DNA from: Streptomyces sp. D2-8 | Lineage (GTDB): Bacteria; Actinomycetota; Actinomycetes; Streptomycetales; Streptomycetaceae | Assembly (NCBI RefSeq): GCF_023184515.1 | Contig: NZ_JAAHBP010000022.1 | Span: 62,001-126,000, forward strand | DNA length: 64,000 nt | Direction: 5' to 3' | Part shown: one piece after another, positions 36,831-46,630 of the stretch | How positions within the stretch are numbered: the first letter of the stretch is position 1 | How the letters are laid out: each line of letters begins with the position of its first letter | Program-made: the position numbers and the translations under genes | Notes under the pieces: model-generated | Told to the model about the DNA's origin: nothing | The model's input: only the letters and a program-made list of their open reading frames with translations | Database searches by the model: none

Positions 36831-36853
36831 GCCGGGCAGTCTCCCATGGAAGC

Positions 36854-36960
36854 AGAGCAGTGCACACAAACGAGAGCGGCGAACCAAAAAGAGAGCACTG
36901 CTCTTGCATGGGTGTGACGGCCTCGTGCAGACTGGCACCAGAGAGCGAGAGCAGTGCTCA
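36854..36960. promoter_or_regulatory. Three TetR operator copies
   Basis: AGAGCACTGCTCT (36892-36904) is a perfect palindrome around one base. AGAGCAGTGCTCA (36948-36960) differs at the last base only, and AGAGCAGTGCACA (36854-36866) has a degenerate right arm. A possible promoter for the downstream gene (TTGCAT at 36904-36909, 18-bp spacer, CAGACT at 36928-36933) is bracketed by the second and third sites. Confidence 0.75.
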
Positions 36961-37000
36961 CAGAAGAGAGCGCCGCTTCGCCGCAACGCGAGGGGACCCC

Positions 37001-37450
37001 ATGTCCACGCACGTCCAAAAGCCCGGCTGGTTCACCGTCAACGTCCTCAACCGCTTCGTGGCCTGGCTGACCCGCCGCGGCATCAGCGTCTGGGGCTCCC
37101 GGGTCCTCGCCGTCCGCGGCCGCAAGAGCGGCCAGTGGCGCACCACCCCGGTCAACCTGCTGCCCCTGGACGGCAAGCAGTACCTGGTCGCCCCGCGCGG
37201 CCACGTCCAGTGGACGCACAACATGCGCGCCGCGGGCGGCGGCGAGCTGCACCTCGGCAAGCGCGTGGACACCTTCACCGCGGCCGAGGTGAGCGACGAC
37301 GACAAGACCCCGATCCTGCGCGCCTACCTCAAGCGCTGGAAGGCGGAGGTGGGGGTCTTCTTCAACGGAGTCGGCCCCGACTCCCCGGACGACCAGCTAC
37401 GCCGCATCGCCCCCGACCACCCGGTCTTCGAGATCACTCCGACGAGCTGA
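37001..37450 (+). CDS. Deazaflavin (F420)-dependent nitroreductase-family protein
   Basis: A 149-residue DDN-type split-barrel protein. The N-terminal ISVWGSRVLAVRGRKSGQWR with TTPVNLLPLDGKQYLVAPRG is the cofactor-binding region; the C-terminus carries FEITP, typical of the family. Such enzymes use reduced F420 to reduce quinones, nitro compounds and other electrophiles, often as detoxification. It is controlled by the divergent TetR gene, judging from the operator copies. Its stop overlaps the next, convergent gene by 17 bp. Confidence 0.9.
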   Translation: MSTHVQKPGWFTVNVLNRFVAWLTRRGISVWGSRVLAVRGRKSGQWRTTPVNLLPLDGKQYLVAPRGHVQWTHNMRAAGGGELHLGKRVDTFTAAEVSDDDKTPILRAYLKRWKAEVGVFFNGVGPDSPDDQLRRIAPDHPVFEITPTS

Positions 37451-38675
37451 CCTCGCCGCCCGTCACGGGACGGCGGTCCAGTGCGGTCAGGGCCCGCTGG
37501 GCCACCGGATACGTGCGGACGATCTCGCCCAGCGACGTCGAGCCCTGCGTGATCTCCTTGAACGCCTTCCAGGCCGGGCGGAAGCTCGTCAGCGCCGCGT
37601 GGAACAGCCCGGGACGGCGCTCGAACACCGTCAGCAGCCGCTTGCCGACGCTCATCTCCACTCCGAGCCCGGCCTTGACCGCGAACGCGTAGTTGAGAGC
37701 CTGCCGGCGCGTGTCCACCGCGTCGTGCGCCTCGGCGATCCGCACCGCCCACTCCCCCGCGAGCCGGCCGGACCGCAGCGCGAACGAGATGCCTTCACGG
37801 GTCCACGGCTCCAGCAGCCCCGCGGCGTCCCCGCACACGAGCACCCGCCCGCGCGAGAGCGGCGAGTCGTCGGCGCGGCAGCGGGTCAAGTGCCCCGAGG
37901 AGATGCTCGGTTCGAAACCGGCGAGGCCCAGTCGGCCGATGAACTCCTCCAAGTACCGCTTCGTCGCGGCCCCTTCGCCACGGGCCGAGATCACCCCGAC
38001 CGTCAGGGTGTCGCCCTTGGGGAAGACCCAGCCGTAACTGCCGGGCAAGGGGCCCCAGTCGATGAGCACCCGGCCCTTCCAGTCCTCGGCGACCGTCTCC
38101 GGCACCGGGATCTCCGCCTCCAGGCCGAGGTCCGCCTGGGCGACCTTGACCCCGACATGCGCCCCTATGCGGCTGGCGCTGCCGTCCGCCCCGACGACGG
38201 CCCGCGCGAGCAGGACCTCGCCGCCCTGCAGGACCACGGCGACCGTGCGCCGGTCCGGCACCGCCGAGCCGTGCTGCTCGACCCGCTGGACGGTGACTCC
38301 CGTACGCAGCTCGGCGCCCGCCTTCTGCGCGTGCTCGACGAGCTGCTGGTCGAACTCGGGCCGGTTGATCAGCCCGAACAGCATCTGCTTGGAGCGGCGC
38401 GTGCGCGTGAAGCGGCCGTTGCTCGAGAACGTCACCGCGTGCACCCGGTCCCTGAGCGGCAGCTCGAAGCCGGGCGGCAGGGCGTCGCGCGAGGGACCGA
38501 TGATGCCGCCGCCGCACGTCTTGTACCGCGGCAGTTCGGCCTTCTCCAGCAACAGCACGCGTCTGCCGGCCACTGCCGCCGCGTACGCGGCCGAAGCGCC
38601 CGCGGGTCCCGCGCCCACCACGACGACGTCCCACACCTGCCGCGCGTCGTCCGCCGAAGAGTTCTCGCTGCTCAC
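37434..38675 (-). CDS. Geranylgeranyl-reductase-family FAD-dependent oxidoreductase
   Basis: A 413-residue flavoprotein. The FAD-binding GxGxxG motif is VVVVGAGPAGASAAYAAAVAG, followed by YKTCGGGIIGPS, the conserved cysteine-glycine region of the geranylgeranyl reductase family, and the second FAD motif RVLVCGDAAGLLEPWTREGI. Members reduce prenyl chains of quinones or lipids. It starts with GTG at 38675 and a weak GGGAG upstream. It converges on the F420-type reductase gene, so the two flavin/deazaflavin enzymes may act in related redox chemistry. Confidence 0.92.
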   Translation of the reverse strand: MSSENSSADDARQVWDVVVVGAGPAGASAAYAAAVAGRRVLLLEKAELPRYKTCGGGIIGPSRDALPPGFELPLRDRVHAVTFSSNGRFTRTRRSKQMLFGLINRPEFDQQLVEHAQKAGAELRTGVTVQRVEQHGSAVPDRRTVAVVLQGGEVLLARAVVGADGSASRIGAHVGVKVAQADLGLEAEIPVPETVAEDWKGRVLIDWGPLPGSYGWVFPKGDTLTVGVISARGEGAATKRYLEEFIGRLGLAGFEPSISSGHLTRCRADDSPLSRGRVLVCGDAAGLLEPWTREGISFALRSGRLAGEWAVRIAEAHDAVDTRRQALNYAFAVKAGLGVEMSVGKRLLTVFERRPGLFHAALTSFRPAWKAFKEITQGSTSLGEIVRTYPVAQRALTALDRRPVTGGEVSSSE

Positions 38676-38866
38676 GATGGTCTACTGCTCCCGATCAAGC
38701 CGCCTGCCGCTGTCTCCCGCATCCTACGGCGGCGGTCACCGCAGGCCGCTGTGGGAGGATCGGCGACGTGGGTGGCCCCTACACGGGGCGCGCGTCCACA
38801 CCACACGATCACCGCGTACCGGGAGGTACGCATCCGTACAACGTCGCACCCACGAGGAGCGTGCCC

Positions 38867-40222
38867 ATGTCGTCGAATCCGGTCGCCGAGACCGTCGCCT
38901 CGCTGATGCCCAGGGCGAAGGAGGAACTCACCGAACTGGTGGCCTTCCAGTCGGTGGCGGACTTCGACCAGTTCCCGAGGAGCGAGAGCGAGCGCGCCGC
39001 CCGCTGGGTCGCCGACGCGCTCGCCGCCGAGGGGTTCGAGGACGTGGCCCTGCTCGACACCCCCGACGGCACGCAGTCGGTCTACGGCTTCCTGCCCGGC
39101 CCGGCGGGTGCGAAGACCGTCCTGCTCTACGCCCACTACGACGTGCAGCCGCCGCTGGACGAGGCCGCCTGGACGACCCCGCCGTTCGAGCTGACCGAGC
39201 GGGACGGGCGCTGGTACGGGCGCGGGGCCGCCGACTGCAAGGGCGGCCTGGTCATGCACCTGCTGGCACTGCGCGCGCTGAAGGCGAACGGCGGGGTCCC
39301 CGTCCATGTGAAGGTGATCGCCGAGGGCTCTGAGGAGATGGGCACGGGCGGTCTGGAGCGGTACGCCGAGGAGCACCCCGGCCTGCTGGAGGCGGACACG
39401 ATCGTCATCGGCGACGCGGGCAACTTCCGTGCCGGCCTGCCGACCGTCACCTCCACCCTGCGCGGCATGACGATGGTGCGGGTGCAGGTCGACACGCTCG
39501 CGGGCAATCTGCACTCGGGCCAGTTCGGCGGTGCCGCGCCCGACGCGCTGGCCGCGCTGATCCGCGTGCTGGACTCGCTGCGCGCCGAGGACGGTTCGAC
39601 GACCGTCGAGGGGCTCTCCGGGGGCGCGGCCTGGGAGGGACTGGAGTACGAGGAGGAGCAGTTCCGCCAGGACGCCAAGGTCCTGGACGGCGTGGAGCTG
39701 ATCGGGTCCGGGACGGTCGCCGACCGCATCTGGGCGCGCCCCGCCGTCACGGTCATCGGCATCGACTGCCCGCCCGTGGTCGGCGCCACGCCGTCCGTGC
39801 AGGCGAGCGCCCGTGCGCTGATCAACCTGCGGGTGCCGCCGGGGGTGGACGCGGGCGCGGCGACCAAGCTGCTCCAGGCGCACCTGGAGGCGCACACGCC
39901 GTGGGGTGCGCGGGTGAGCACCGAGCAGATCGGCGAGGGCCAGCCGTTCCGCGCCGACACCACCAGCCCGGCCTACCAGGCCATGGCGGCCGCGATGGCG
40001 GTGGCCTACCCGGGGCAGGAGATGCAGTACGCGGGGCAGGGCGGCTCCATCCCGCTGTGCAACACGCTGGCCGCCCTCTATCCGCGTGCGGAGATCCTGC
40101 TGATCGGGCTGAGCGAGCCGGAGGCCCAGATCCACGCGGTGAACGAGAGCGTGTCCCCCGAGGAGCTGGAGCGGCTGTCGGTGGCGGAGGCGCTGTTCCT
40201 TCGGAACTACGCGGCGAGCTGA
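38867..40222 (+). CDS. M20-family dipeptidase
   Basis: A 451-residue zinc peptidase. Metal-ligand motifs are LLYAHYDVQPP (His, Asp), WYGRGAADCKGG (Asp), the catalytic EGSEEMG, DAGNFRAG and the late IHAVNESV histidine. The dimerisation lid lies between about residues 180 and 300. GAGGAG precedes ATG 38867; an in-frame GTG two codons earlier is less well spaced. It converges on the oligopeptide ABC operon, 19 bp away, and would hydrolyse imported di- and tripeptides. Confidence 0.94.
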   Translation: MSSNPVAETVASLMPRAKEELTELVAFQSVADFDQFPRSESERAARWVADALAAEGFEDVALLDTPDGTQSVYGFLPGPAGAKTVLLYAHYDVQPPLDEAAWTTPPFELTERDGRWYGRGAADCKGGLVMHLLALRALKANGGVPVHVKVIAEGSEEMGTGGLERYAEEHPGLLEADTIVIGDAGNFRAGLPTVTSTLRGMTMVRVQVDTLAGNLHSGQFGGAAPDALAALIRVLDSLRAEDGSTTVEGLSGGAAWEGLEYEEEQFRQDAKVLDGVELIGSGTVADRIWARPAVTVIGIDCPPVVGATPSVQASARALINLRVPPGVDAGAATKLLQAHLEAHTPWGARVSTEQIGEGQPFRADTTSPAYQAMAAAMAVAYPGQEMQYAGQGGSIPLCNTLAALYPRAEILLIGLSEPEAQIHAVNESVSPEELERLSVAEALFLRNYAAS

Positions 40223-40241
40223 CCGCGCTGCCCACAGCTGG

Positions 40242-41315
<1,074 letters not shown>

Positions 41316-41341
41316 GGCTTGCTCCCTTTCGTCCGCCGCCG

Positions 41342-42442
41342 TCACTGCGCGTCCCGTGCGGCTGCGGCGCCCCGGTCGTTTGGACCGGCCCCGCCGCGGA
41401 TCTCCTGCTTGGCGTCGTCGCTGAGATGGCACGCGGCGAGGTGCCGTTCACTGCCGGAGACGAGACGCAGTTCGGGCCGCTGGGCCGTGCAACGGCCCTC
41501 CGAAACCCAGCCCTTGTAGGCGCAGCGGGGGTGGAAGGAGCAGCCGTCCGGCAGGTTGATCAGGCTGGGCGGGGTGCCGGGGATGGGGTCGAGCCGTTCG
41601 CCGACGTCGCCGCTGAGGTGCGGCATCGACCGCAACAGGCCCCAGGTGTAGGGGTGCTGGGGCTGTTTGAGCACGTCGCGGGTGGTGCCGTACTCGATGC
41701 GGCGGCCGCCGTACATCACCAGGATGTCGTCGGCGACGTCGGAGACCACGCCGAGGTCGTGCGTGATGATGACGACGGCGGAGCCGAACTCCTCCTGGAG
41801 GTCGCGGATCAGGTCCAGGATCTGCGCCTGGACGGTGACGTCCAGGGCGGTGGTGGGTTCGTCGGCGATCAGCAGGGCCGGGTCGCACACCAGCGACATG
41901 GCGATCATGGCGCGCTGGCGCATACCGCCGGAGAACTGGTGCGGGTAGTCCCTGACCCGGCGCTCGGGCTGCGGGATGCCGACCCGCTTCAGCATCTCCA
42001 CCGCGCGGTCCTTCGCCTCCTTCTTGGAGACCTTGTGGTGCACCCGGTAGGCCTCTGCGATCTGGGAGCCGACGGTGAAGAAGGGGTGCAGCGCGGACAG
42101 CGGGTCCTGGAAGATCATGGAGACCGTGCGGCCGCGCAGGGCGCGCATCCCGGCCTCGGGCAGGGCGACGAGTTCCCTGCCCTCCAGCCAGATCTCGCCG
42201 GAGACCTGGGCACGGGTGCCCTTGTGCAGTCCGAGCAGGGCCAGTGAGGTCACCGACTTGCCGGAGCCGGACTCGCCGACGATGCCGAGGGTCCTGGCCT
42301 TCTCCAGGGTGAAGGAGACGCCGTCGACCGACTTGACGAGGCCGTCCTCGGTCGGGAAGTGCACCCTCAGATCACGTACGTCGAGGAAGGGTGCGGGCGC
42401 GGGTGTGACGTCCGCGGGCTGCGGTGAGATCTGAACGGACAC
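41342..42442 (-). CDS. Oligopeptide/dipeptide ABC transporter ATPase (OppD/DppD type)
   Basis: A 366-residue ATPase: Walker A GESGSGKSV, signature FSGGMRQRAMIAMSLVCDP, Walker B ALLIADEPTTALD, H-loop THDLGVVSD, and C-terminal CSFHPRCAYKGW. It starts with GTG 42442, 26 bp after the OppB-type gene, and precedes the OppF-type gene by 26 bp. Confidence 0.95.
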   Translation of the reverse strand: MSVQISPQPADVTPAPAPFLDVRDLRVHFPTEDGLVKSVDGVSFTLEKARTLGIVGESGSGKSVTSLALLGLHKGTRAQVSGEIWLEGRELVALPEAGMRALRGRTVSMIFQDPLSALHPFFTVGSQIAEAYRVHHKVSKKEAKDRAVEMLKRVGIPQPERRVRDYPHQFSGGMRQRAMIAMSLVCDPALLIADEPTTALDVTVQAQILDLIRDLQEEFGSAVVIITHDLGVVSDVADDILVMYGGRRIEYGTTRDVLKQPQHPYTWGLLRSMPHLSGDVGERLDPIPGTPPSLINLPDGCSFHPRCAYKGWVSEGRCTAQRPELRLVSGSERHLAACHLSDDAKQEIRGGAGPNDRGAAAARDAQ

Positions 42443-42468
42443 GGGTGTTCCTAAGGACGAAGAAGGGC

Positions 42469-43461
42469 TCAGGCGAGGCGGACGCGCGGGTCGACGAGGC
42501 CGTACACCAGGTCGACGACGACGTTGGCCAGGACGACGAACGTCGCGGCGAAGAGCGTGGTGCCGAGGATGACCGGCAGGTCGGAGTTCTGGACGGAGTC
42601 GACCGCGAGCTTGCCGATGCCGTTGATGCCGAACACCGACTCGGTGATGACCGCGGAGCCGCCGATCAGGGAGCCGACGTCCATGCCGAAGATGGTGATG
42701 ACCGGGGAGATGGCGGCCCGCAGTCCGTGCTTGAGGACGACGGTGGCGGCCGGCAGGCCCTTGGCACGGGCGGTGCGCATGTAGTCCTCGGCGAGGACCT
42801 CCAGCATGGAGGAGCGGGTGAGCCGGGTGTACATCGCGAGGTAGACGATGACCAGGGTGGCCCAGGGCAGGATCAGGCCCTTGAACCAGCCGGCCGGGTC
42901 CTCGGTGATCGAGGTGTAGCCGGAGGTCGGCAGGATCTGGAACGTGTCGACGAAGAGGTAGAGCAGGAGCAGACCGATGAAGTAGATCTGCACCGACACG
43001 CCGAACAGGGCCACTCCGACCGCCGCCTTGTCGGCGGCCCTGCCCCGGCGCACCGCGGCGAGAGTGCCGAGGCCGACGCCCAGGATCAGGAAGGCGAGCG
43101 CGGCACCGAGGCCGAGGGAGAGGTCCGCCGGGAAGTCCGACAGGAGGGTGGTCAGAACGGGGGTGTCGGTCTGGAAGGACACACCGAGGCAGGGCGCGCC
43201 GCAGTGGATGCGGACGCTCTGGTCGCCGAAGTCACGGCCGACGAACAACCCCTTGAGGAACTCCCAGTACTGCGTGAGATAGCTCTGGTCCAGGCCCAGC
43301 GAGTGCTTGATCTCCGCGAGGCGCGAGGGCGAGCAGGTCTTTCCGCAGGCCAGGAGTGCGGGATCGGACGGCAGCGCGAAGAAGATGAAGAAGGTGATCG
43401 TGGTGATCACCAGCATGATCACGGCCGCTGCCAGCAGGCGTCTGATGAGGTAACGAAACAT
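42469..43461 (-). CDS. Oligopeptide/dipeptide ABC permease (OppB/DppB type)
   Basis: A 330-residue permease with the OppB signature start FRYLIRRLLAAAVIMLVITT and the EAA-like loop VLAEDYMRTARAKGLPAATV. Two cysteine pairs in the first periplasmic region (LACGKTC and IHCGAPC) are unusual and could form disulphides. It follows the binding-protein gene by 78 bp. Confidence 0.94.
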   Translation of the reverse strand: MFRYLIRRLLAAAVIMLVITTITFFIFFALPSDPALLACGKTCSPSRLAEIKHSLGLDQSYLTQYWEFLKGLFVGRDFGDQSVRIHCGAPCLGVSFQTDTPVLTTLLSDFPADLSLGLGAALAFLILGVGLGTLAAVRRGRAADKAAVGVALFGVSVQIYFIGLLLLYLFVDTFQILPTSGYTSITEDPAGWFKGLILPWATLVIVYLAMYTRLTRSSMLEVLAEDYMRTARAKGLPAATVVLKHGLRAAISPVITIFGMDVGSLIGGSAVITESVFGINGIGKLAVDSVQNSDLPVILGTTLFAATFVVLANVVVDLVYGLVDPRVRLA

Positions 43462-43539
43462 GGGGTGCCGGGACCTGACGTGAGTGGGATGCCCGCCGGC
43501 GGCCCAGGCCGCCGGCGGGGTTCGGTGGAGACGGTTCCG

Positions 43540-45216
43540 TCAGTGCTTGATGTAGACGTGGACCAGGCTCGGCTCGGCCAGGATCGTGTCGGGGATGACC
43601 CCGCCGACCTTGGAGCCGGACATGTCGCTGAAGTTCATGTACGTCAGGGGGACCACGGCGGCGTCCTTCAGGATCTGCTCGTCCAGCCGACCGTAGGTCG
43701 CGTTGCGCTGCCCGACGTCGGTCATCTTGGCGGCCTTGTCGATCAGGGCGTTGACCTTCGGGTCGTTCAAGTAGGAAAGGTCCTGGTTCGACTGCGGGTT
43801 CTTCTTGATCAGCCGGCCGTCGAAGAGGGTGGGCAGCACGGTGGAGGCGTTGGGCCAGTCGGCGATCCAGTCGCCCCAGGTCAGGTCGTACTGGTTCTTC
43901 GTGTTGTTGACGGTGCTGAAGTAGTTCGACGCGTCGATCGGGGAGATGTTGACGTGGATGCCGATGTGCTCCAGCGCGGTCTTCACGGCGTCGGCGAAGT
44001 GCTCCTGGGTGGGAGTGTTCTCGACGGCGATCGACATGGTGGGCTTCGGATTGCCCGCCTGCTTCATCAGCGCCTTCGCCTTGGCGAGGTTCCCCGCCGG
44101 GTTGGAGCCGTACAGGTTGAACTTCTCGTAGCCGCCGATGCCGGGGCTCAGCATGGTGGTGGCGTAGTCGCCGTACGCCGAGCCGCCGAAGGCGCCCCGG
44201 ACGGTGGTCTTGTCGATGGCGTACTCGATCGCCTCGCGGACGCGGATGTCCTTGACGCGAGTGGTGTTGATCGCGAGGTAGTTGATGCCGGGCGCGGGAA
44301 TCTTGTAGTAACGGCTCTTCAGGGACGGGTCGTTGGCGAGCTGCGCCAGGTCGGATCCGGCGATGGGCCACTGCTGGATCGAGGTCTGGGCGGTGCCGGC
44401 GTCGGCCTTGATCTGCTGGTCGATGGCGGACTCGTCCTGGCCGAACTTGACGTCCATCTCGTCGACGTTCTGCTGCCTGATCGGGTCGGTCGACTGGGAC
44501 CAGTACGTGTTCCTGGTGAGGACGAGCTCCTTGTTCTTGGTGTACGACTTGATCATGTACGGGCCGTCGGACCAGACCTTGGTGTCGTAGGTCGAGCCGG
44601 TGTCATGGGCCTTGGGCACGGCGGCCCAGCCGGTCATCGAGGTGGTCTCGTTGAAGTCGGCCACCGGCTGGTCGAGGTGGAAGACGACCGTGTACTTGTC
44701 CGGCGTCTGGATGGAGTCGAGTTCCTTGCCCTGGTACGGGCCCTTGTAGTCGGCGCCGCCGACGAGCCACTGGGCCGCGTAGGGCGGGCCGCCGTTGATG
44801 TCGGAGGAGAAGAACCGCTCGACGCCGTACTTGACATCCGGTGCGGTGACCTCGGTGCCGTCCTGGTACTTGACGCCGTGCCGCAGGTGGAAGGTCCAGA
44901 CGGTGGCGCCCTCGGAGGGCGTGCCGGTGTCGGTGGCCAGGTCGCCGACCAGCTTCGGCTTCGAGCCGGTCTCGTCCCAGCCCGTGAGGTCCCGGACGAT
45001 CTCCTGGTCCATGCTCGAACCCTCGGTCGTGTAGACGCGCTGGGGGTCGAGGTGGTCGAAGTCGGCCTTGTTCAGGACGGTCAGGGTGCCGCCCTTTCCG
45101 GGGGAGCCGCCGGCGCTGTTTCCGGAGGACCCTCCGCATGCGGTGGCTCCGAGGGCGATCACGACGGCGGTTGCCGTGAGAGCGACCGTGCGCGATCTGC
45201 GCGTGCTGCGCGTCAT
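43540..45216 (-). CDS. Oligopeptide/dipeptide ABC substrate-binding lipoprotein
   Basis: A 558-residue class C binding protein. The lipobox LGATAC at residue about 25 marks lipid anchoring. The fold is recognisable from GGTLTVLNKADFDHLDPQRV, the FHLRHGVKYQDGTEVTAPDV strand and the AINTTRVKDIRVREAIEYAI segment, all typical of DppA/OppA proteins. GGAG precedes ATG 45216 at 8 bases. It lies between the two permease genes, an order seen in many Streptomyces peptide transporters. Confidence 0.95.
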   Translation of the reverse strand: MTRSTRRSRTVALTATAVVIALGATACGGSSGNSAGGSPGKGGTLTVLNKADFDHLDPQRVYTTEGSSMDQEIVRDLTGWDETGSKPKLVGDLATDTGTPSEGATVWTFHLRHGVKYQDGTEVTAPDVKYGVERFFSSDINGGPPYAAQWLVGGADYKGPYQGKELDSIQTPDKYTVVFHLDQPVADFNETTSMTGWAAVPKAHDTGSTYDTKVWSDGPYMIKSYTKNKELVLTRNTYWSQSTDPIRQQNVDEMDVKFGQDESAIDQQIKADAGTAQTSIQQWPIAGSDLAQLANDPSLKSRYYKIPAPGINYLAINTTRVKDIRVREAIEYAIDKTTVRGAFGGSAYGDYATTMLSPGIGGYEKFNLYGSNPAGNLAKAKALMKQAGNPKPTMSIAVENTPTQEHFADAVKTALEHIGIHVNISPIDASNYFSTVNNTKNQYDLTWGDWIADWPNASTVLPTLFDGRLIKKNPQSNQDLSYLNDPKVNALIDKAAKMTDVGQRNATYGRLDEQILKDAAVVPLTYMNFSDMSGSKVGGVIPDTILAEPSLVHVYIKH

Positions 45217-45292
45217 TGAGGAAACTCCGTTCTTGCTACGGGCTCGGCGGCCGTTCGTGGGACCGCCGGCCGAAACTCGGGGGGCTGGTCGG

Positions 45293-46324
45293 TCAGCCGC
45301 GGCGGGCGCGGGGGTCCAGGGCGTCCCGGACGCCGTCCCCGAGCAGGTTGAGCGCCAGGACCAGGAGGAGGAGCAGGACGCCGGGCACGAAGAGGTACAT
45401 CGGGTCCCGAAGGAAGAACTGGGAGGCGTCCGACAGCACGGCTCCCCAGTCGGGGTTGGGCGGGATGACACCTACCCCCAGGTACGACAGCGCCGCCTCG
45501 GTGGTGATGTTCTGCGGGACGGCGAGCGCGAAGGAGATCAGGATCGGCGCCCACAGGTTGGGCAGCAGCTGCCGGAAGAGGATGTGCCGGCGGCCGGCGC
45601 TCATCAGCCGTGCCGCGTCGACGAACTCCCGCTCGCGCAGGGACAGTACCTGCCCGCGCACCAGGCGGGCGGTGTACGCCCAGGCGAAGACCGCGATGTT
45701 GAGGACCAGGACGAGCAGCCGGAGGTTCTCGTCGGTGCCGCCGTGACTGTCGGTCTGCAACGCGTTCTGCATCACCGGGGTGAGCGCGATGATGAACAGC
45801 AGCTGCGGGAACGCCAGCATCACGTCCATGATCCGGGACAGCAGGGAGTCGACCCAGCCGCCGAAGTAGCCGGCGGCGAGCCCGGCCACGACACCGACCG
45901 TGGTGGACAGTACGGCCGAGGCGAGTCCCACGTAGAGGGAGGTGCGCAGGCCGTAGACGATGCGGGCGAACAGGTCGTAGCCGGTGCCCGGTTCGACGCC
46001 GAGGAGGTGCTGGGGGCTGATGCCGCCCAGCGATCCGTAGGGGAAGTTGCCCGTGTCCGGATTGATCGCCTTGGTGTCGGGGGTGATCGGCCCCCAGCCG
46101 GTCAGTGCGGTGAGTACCGGCGCGAGGAGGGCGATCGCGATGAACAGGAGGGTGGCCGCCAGGGCGGCCGTGGTGACCTTGTCCCGCCTGATCCGCCGCC
46201 AGGCCATCCGGGCCGGTGAGCGGCCGGCGACAACCGTGCCGCCGGGTCTGGAGTCCTGCGTCGACGGCTCGGTCAGCAGCGCGGTGCCGCCGCCGGCGTC
46301 GACCGGCTGGTGTTGCGTGGTCAT
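45293..46324 (-). CDS. Oligopeptide/dipeptide ABC permease (OppC/DppC type)
   Basis: A 343-residue permease, first gene of the operon. After a 45-residue cytosolic lead, ARMAWRRIRRDKVTTAALAA and the first helix match OppC; the EAA loop is EREFVDAARLMSAGRRHILF, and the C-terminus NLLGDGVRDALDPRARRG is the canonical OppC ending. It supplies the second half of the peptide channel. Confidence 0.95.
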   Translation of the reverse strand: MTTQHQPVDAGGGTALLTEPSTQDSRPGGTVVAGRSPARMAWRRIRRDKVTTAALAATLLFIAIALLAPVLTALTGWGPITPDTKAINPDTGNFPYGSLGGISPQHLLGVEPGTGYDLFARIVYGLRTSLYVGLASAVLSTTVGVVAGLAAGYFGGWVDSLLSRIMDVMLAFPQLLFIIALTPVMQNALQTDSHGGTDENLRLLVLVLNIAVFAWAYTARLVRGQVLSLREREFVDAARLMSAGRRHILFRQLLPNLWAPILISFALAVPQNITTEAALSYLGVGVIPPNPDWGAVLSDASQFFLRDPMYLFVPGVLLLLLVLALNLLGDGVRDALDPRARRG

Positions 46325-46630
46325 CGTACGGACATCCCGGATCTGCCCCTGGGGCAAGGAAATTGAGTGGCGGTCGTTGATTCCGCCGTGAGACTCTGCG
46401 GACTTTCGCAATGGCGTGCGAGCCCGGTCAAGCCGCGCAGGGGCGAGAAAAGGGATTGTTTGCGGACATGGCGAAGTGTTGGCAAGAGCGGGGAATGTGA
46501 TTACCCACCGCGTGAGTGTTTGCGGGAGATTCCTTGGGAAGCGATTGACAGTGGGTCCGGTGCCGTTTCCTTTTGCTTTTCCCCAGGAATCCCCCGTGCC
46601 GGGTAAAGGGCGCGGGCAGCGAGCCCGGCG
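46325..46630. other. 306-bp promoter region of the peptide operon
   Basis: No gene could be supported here. The sequence is less GC-rich than its neighbours, with several A/T-containing stretches such as ATTGTTTGCGG and TTTCCTTTTGCTTTTCC, as expected upstream of a regulated operon. I could not pick a single promoter with confidence. The Nudix gene ends at its left border. Confidence 0.5.
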
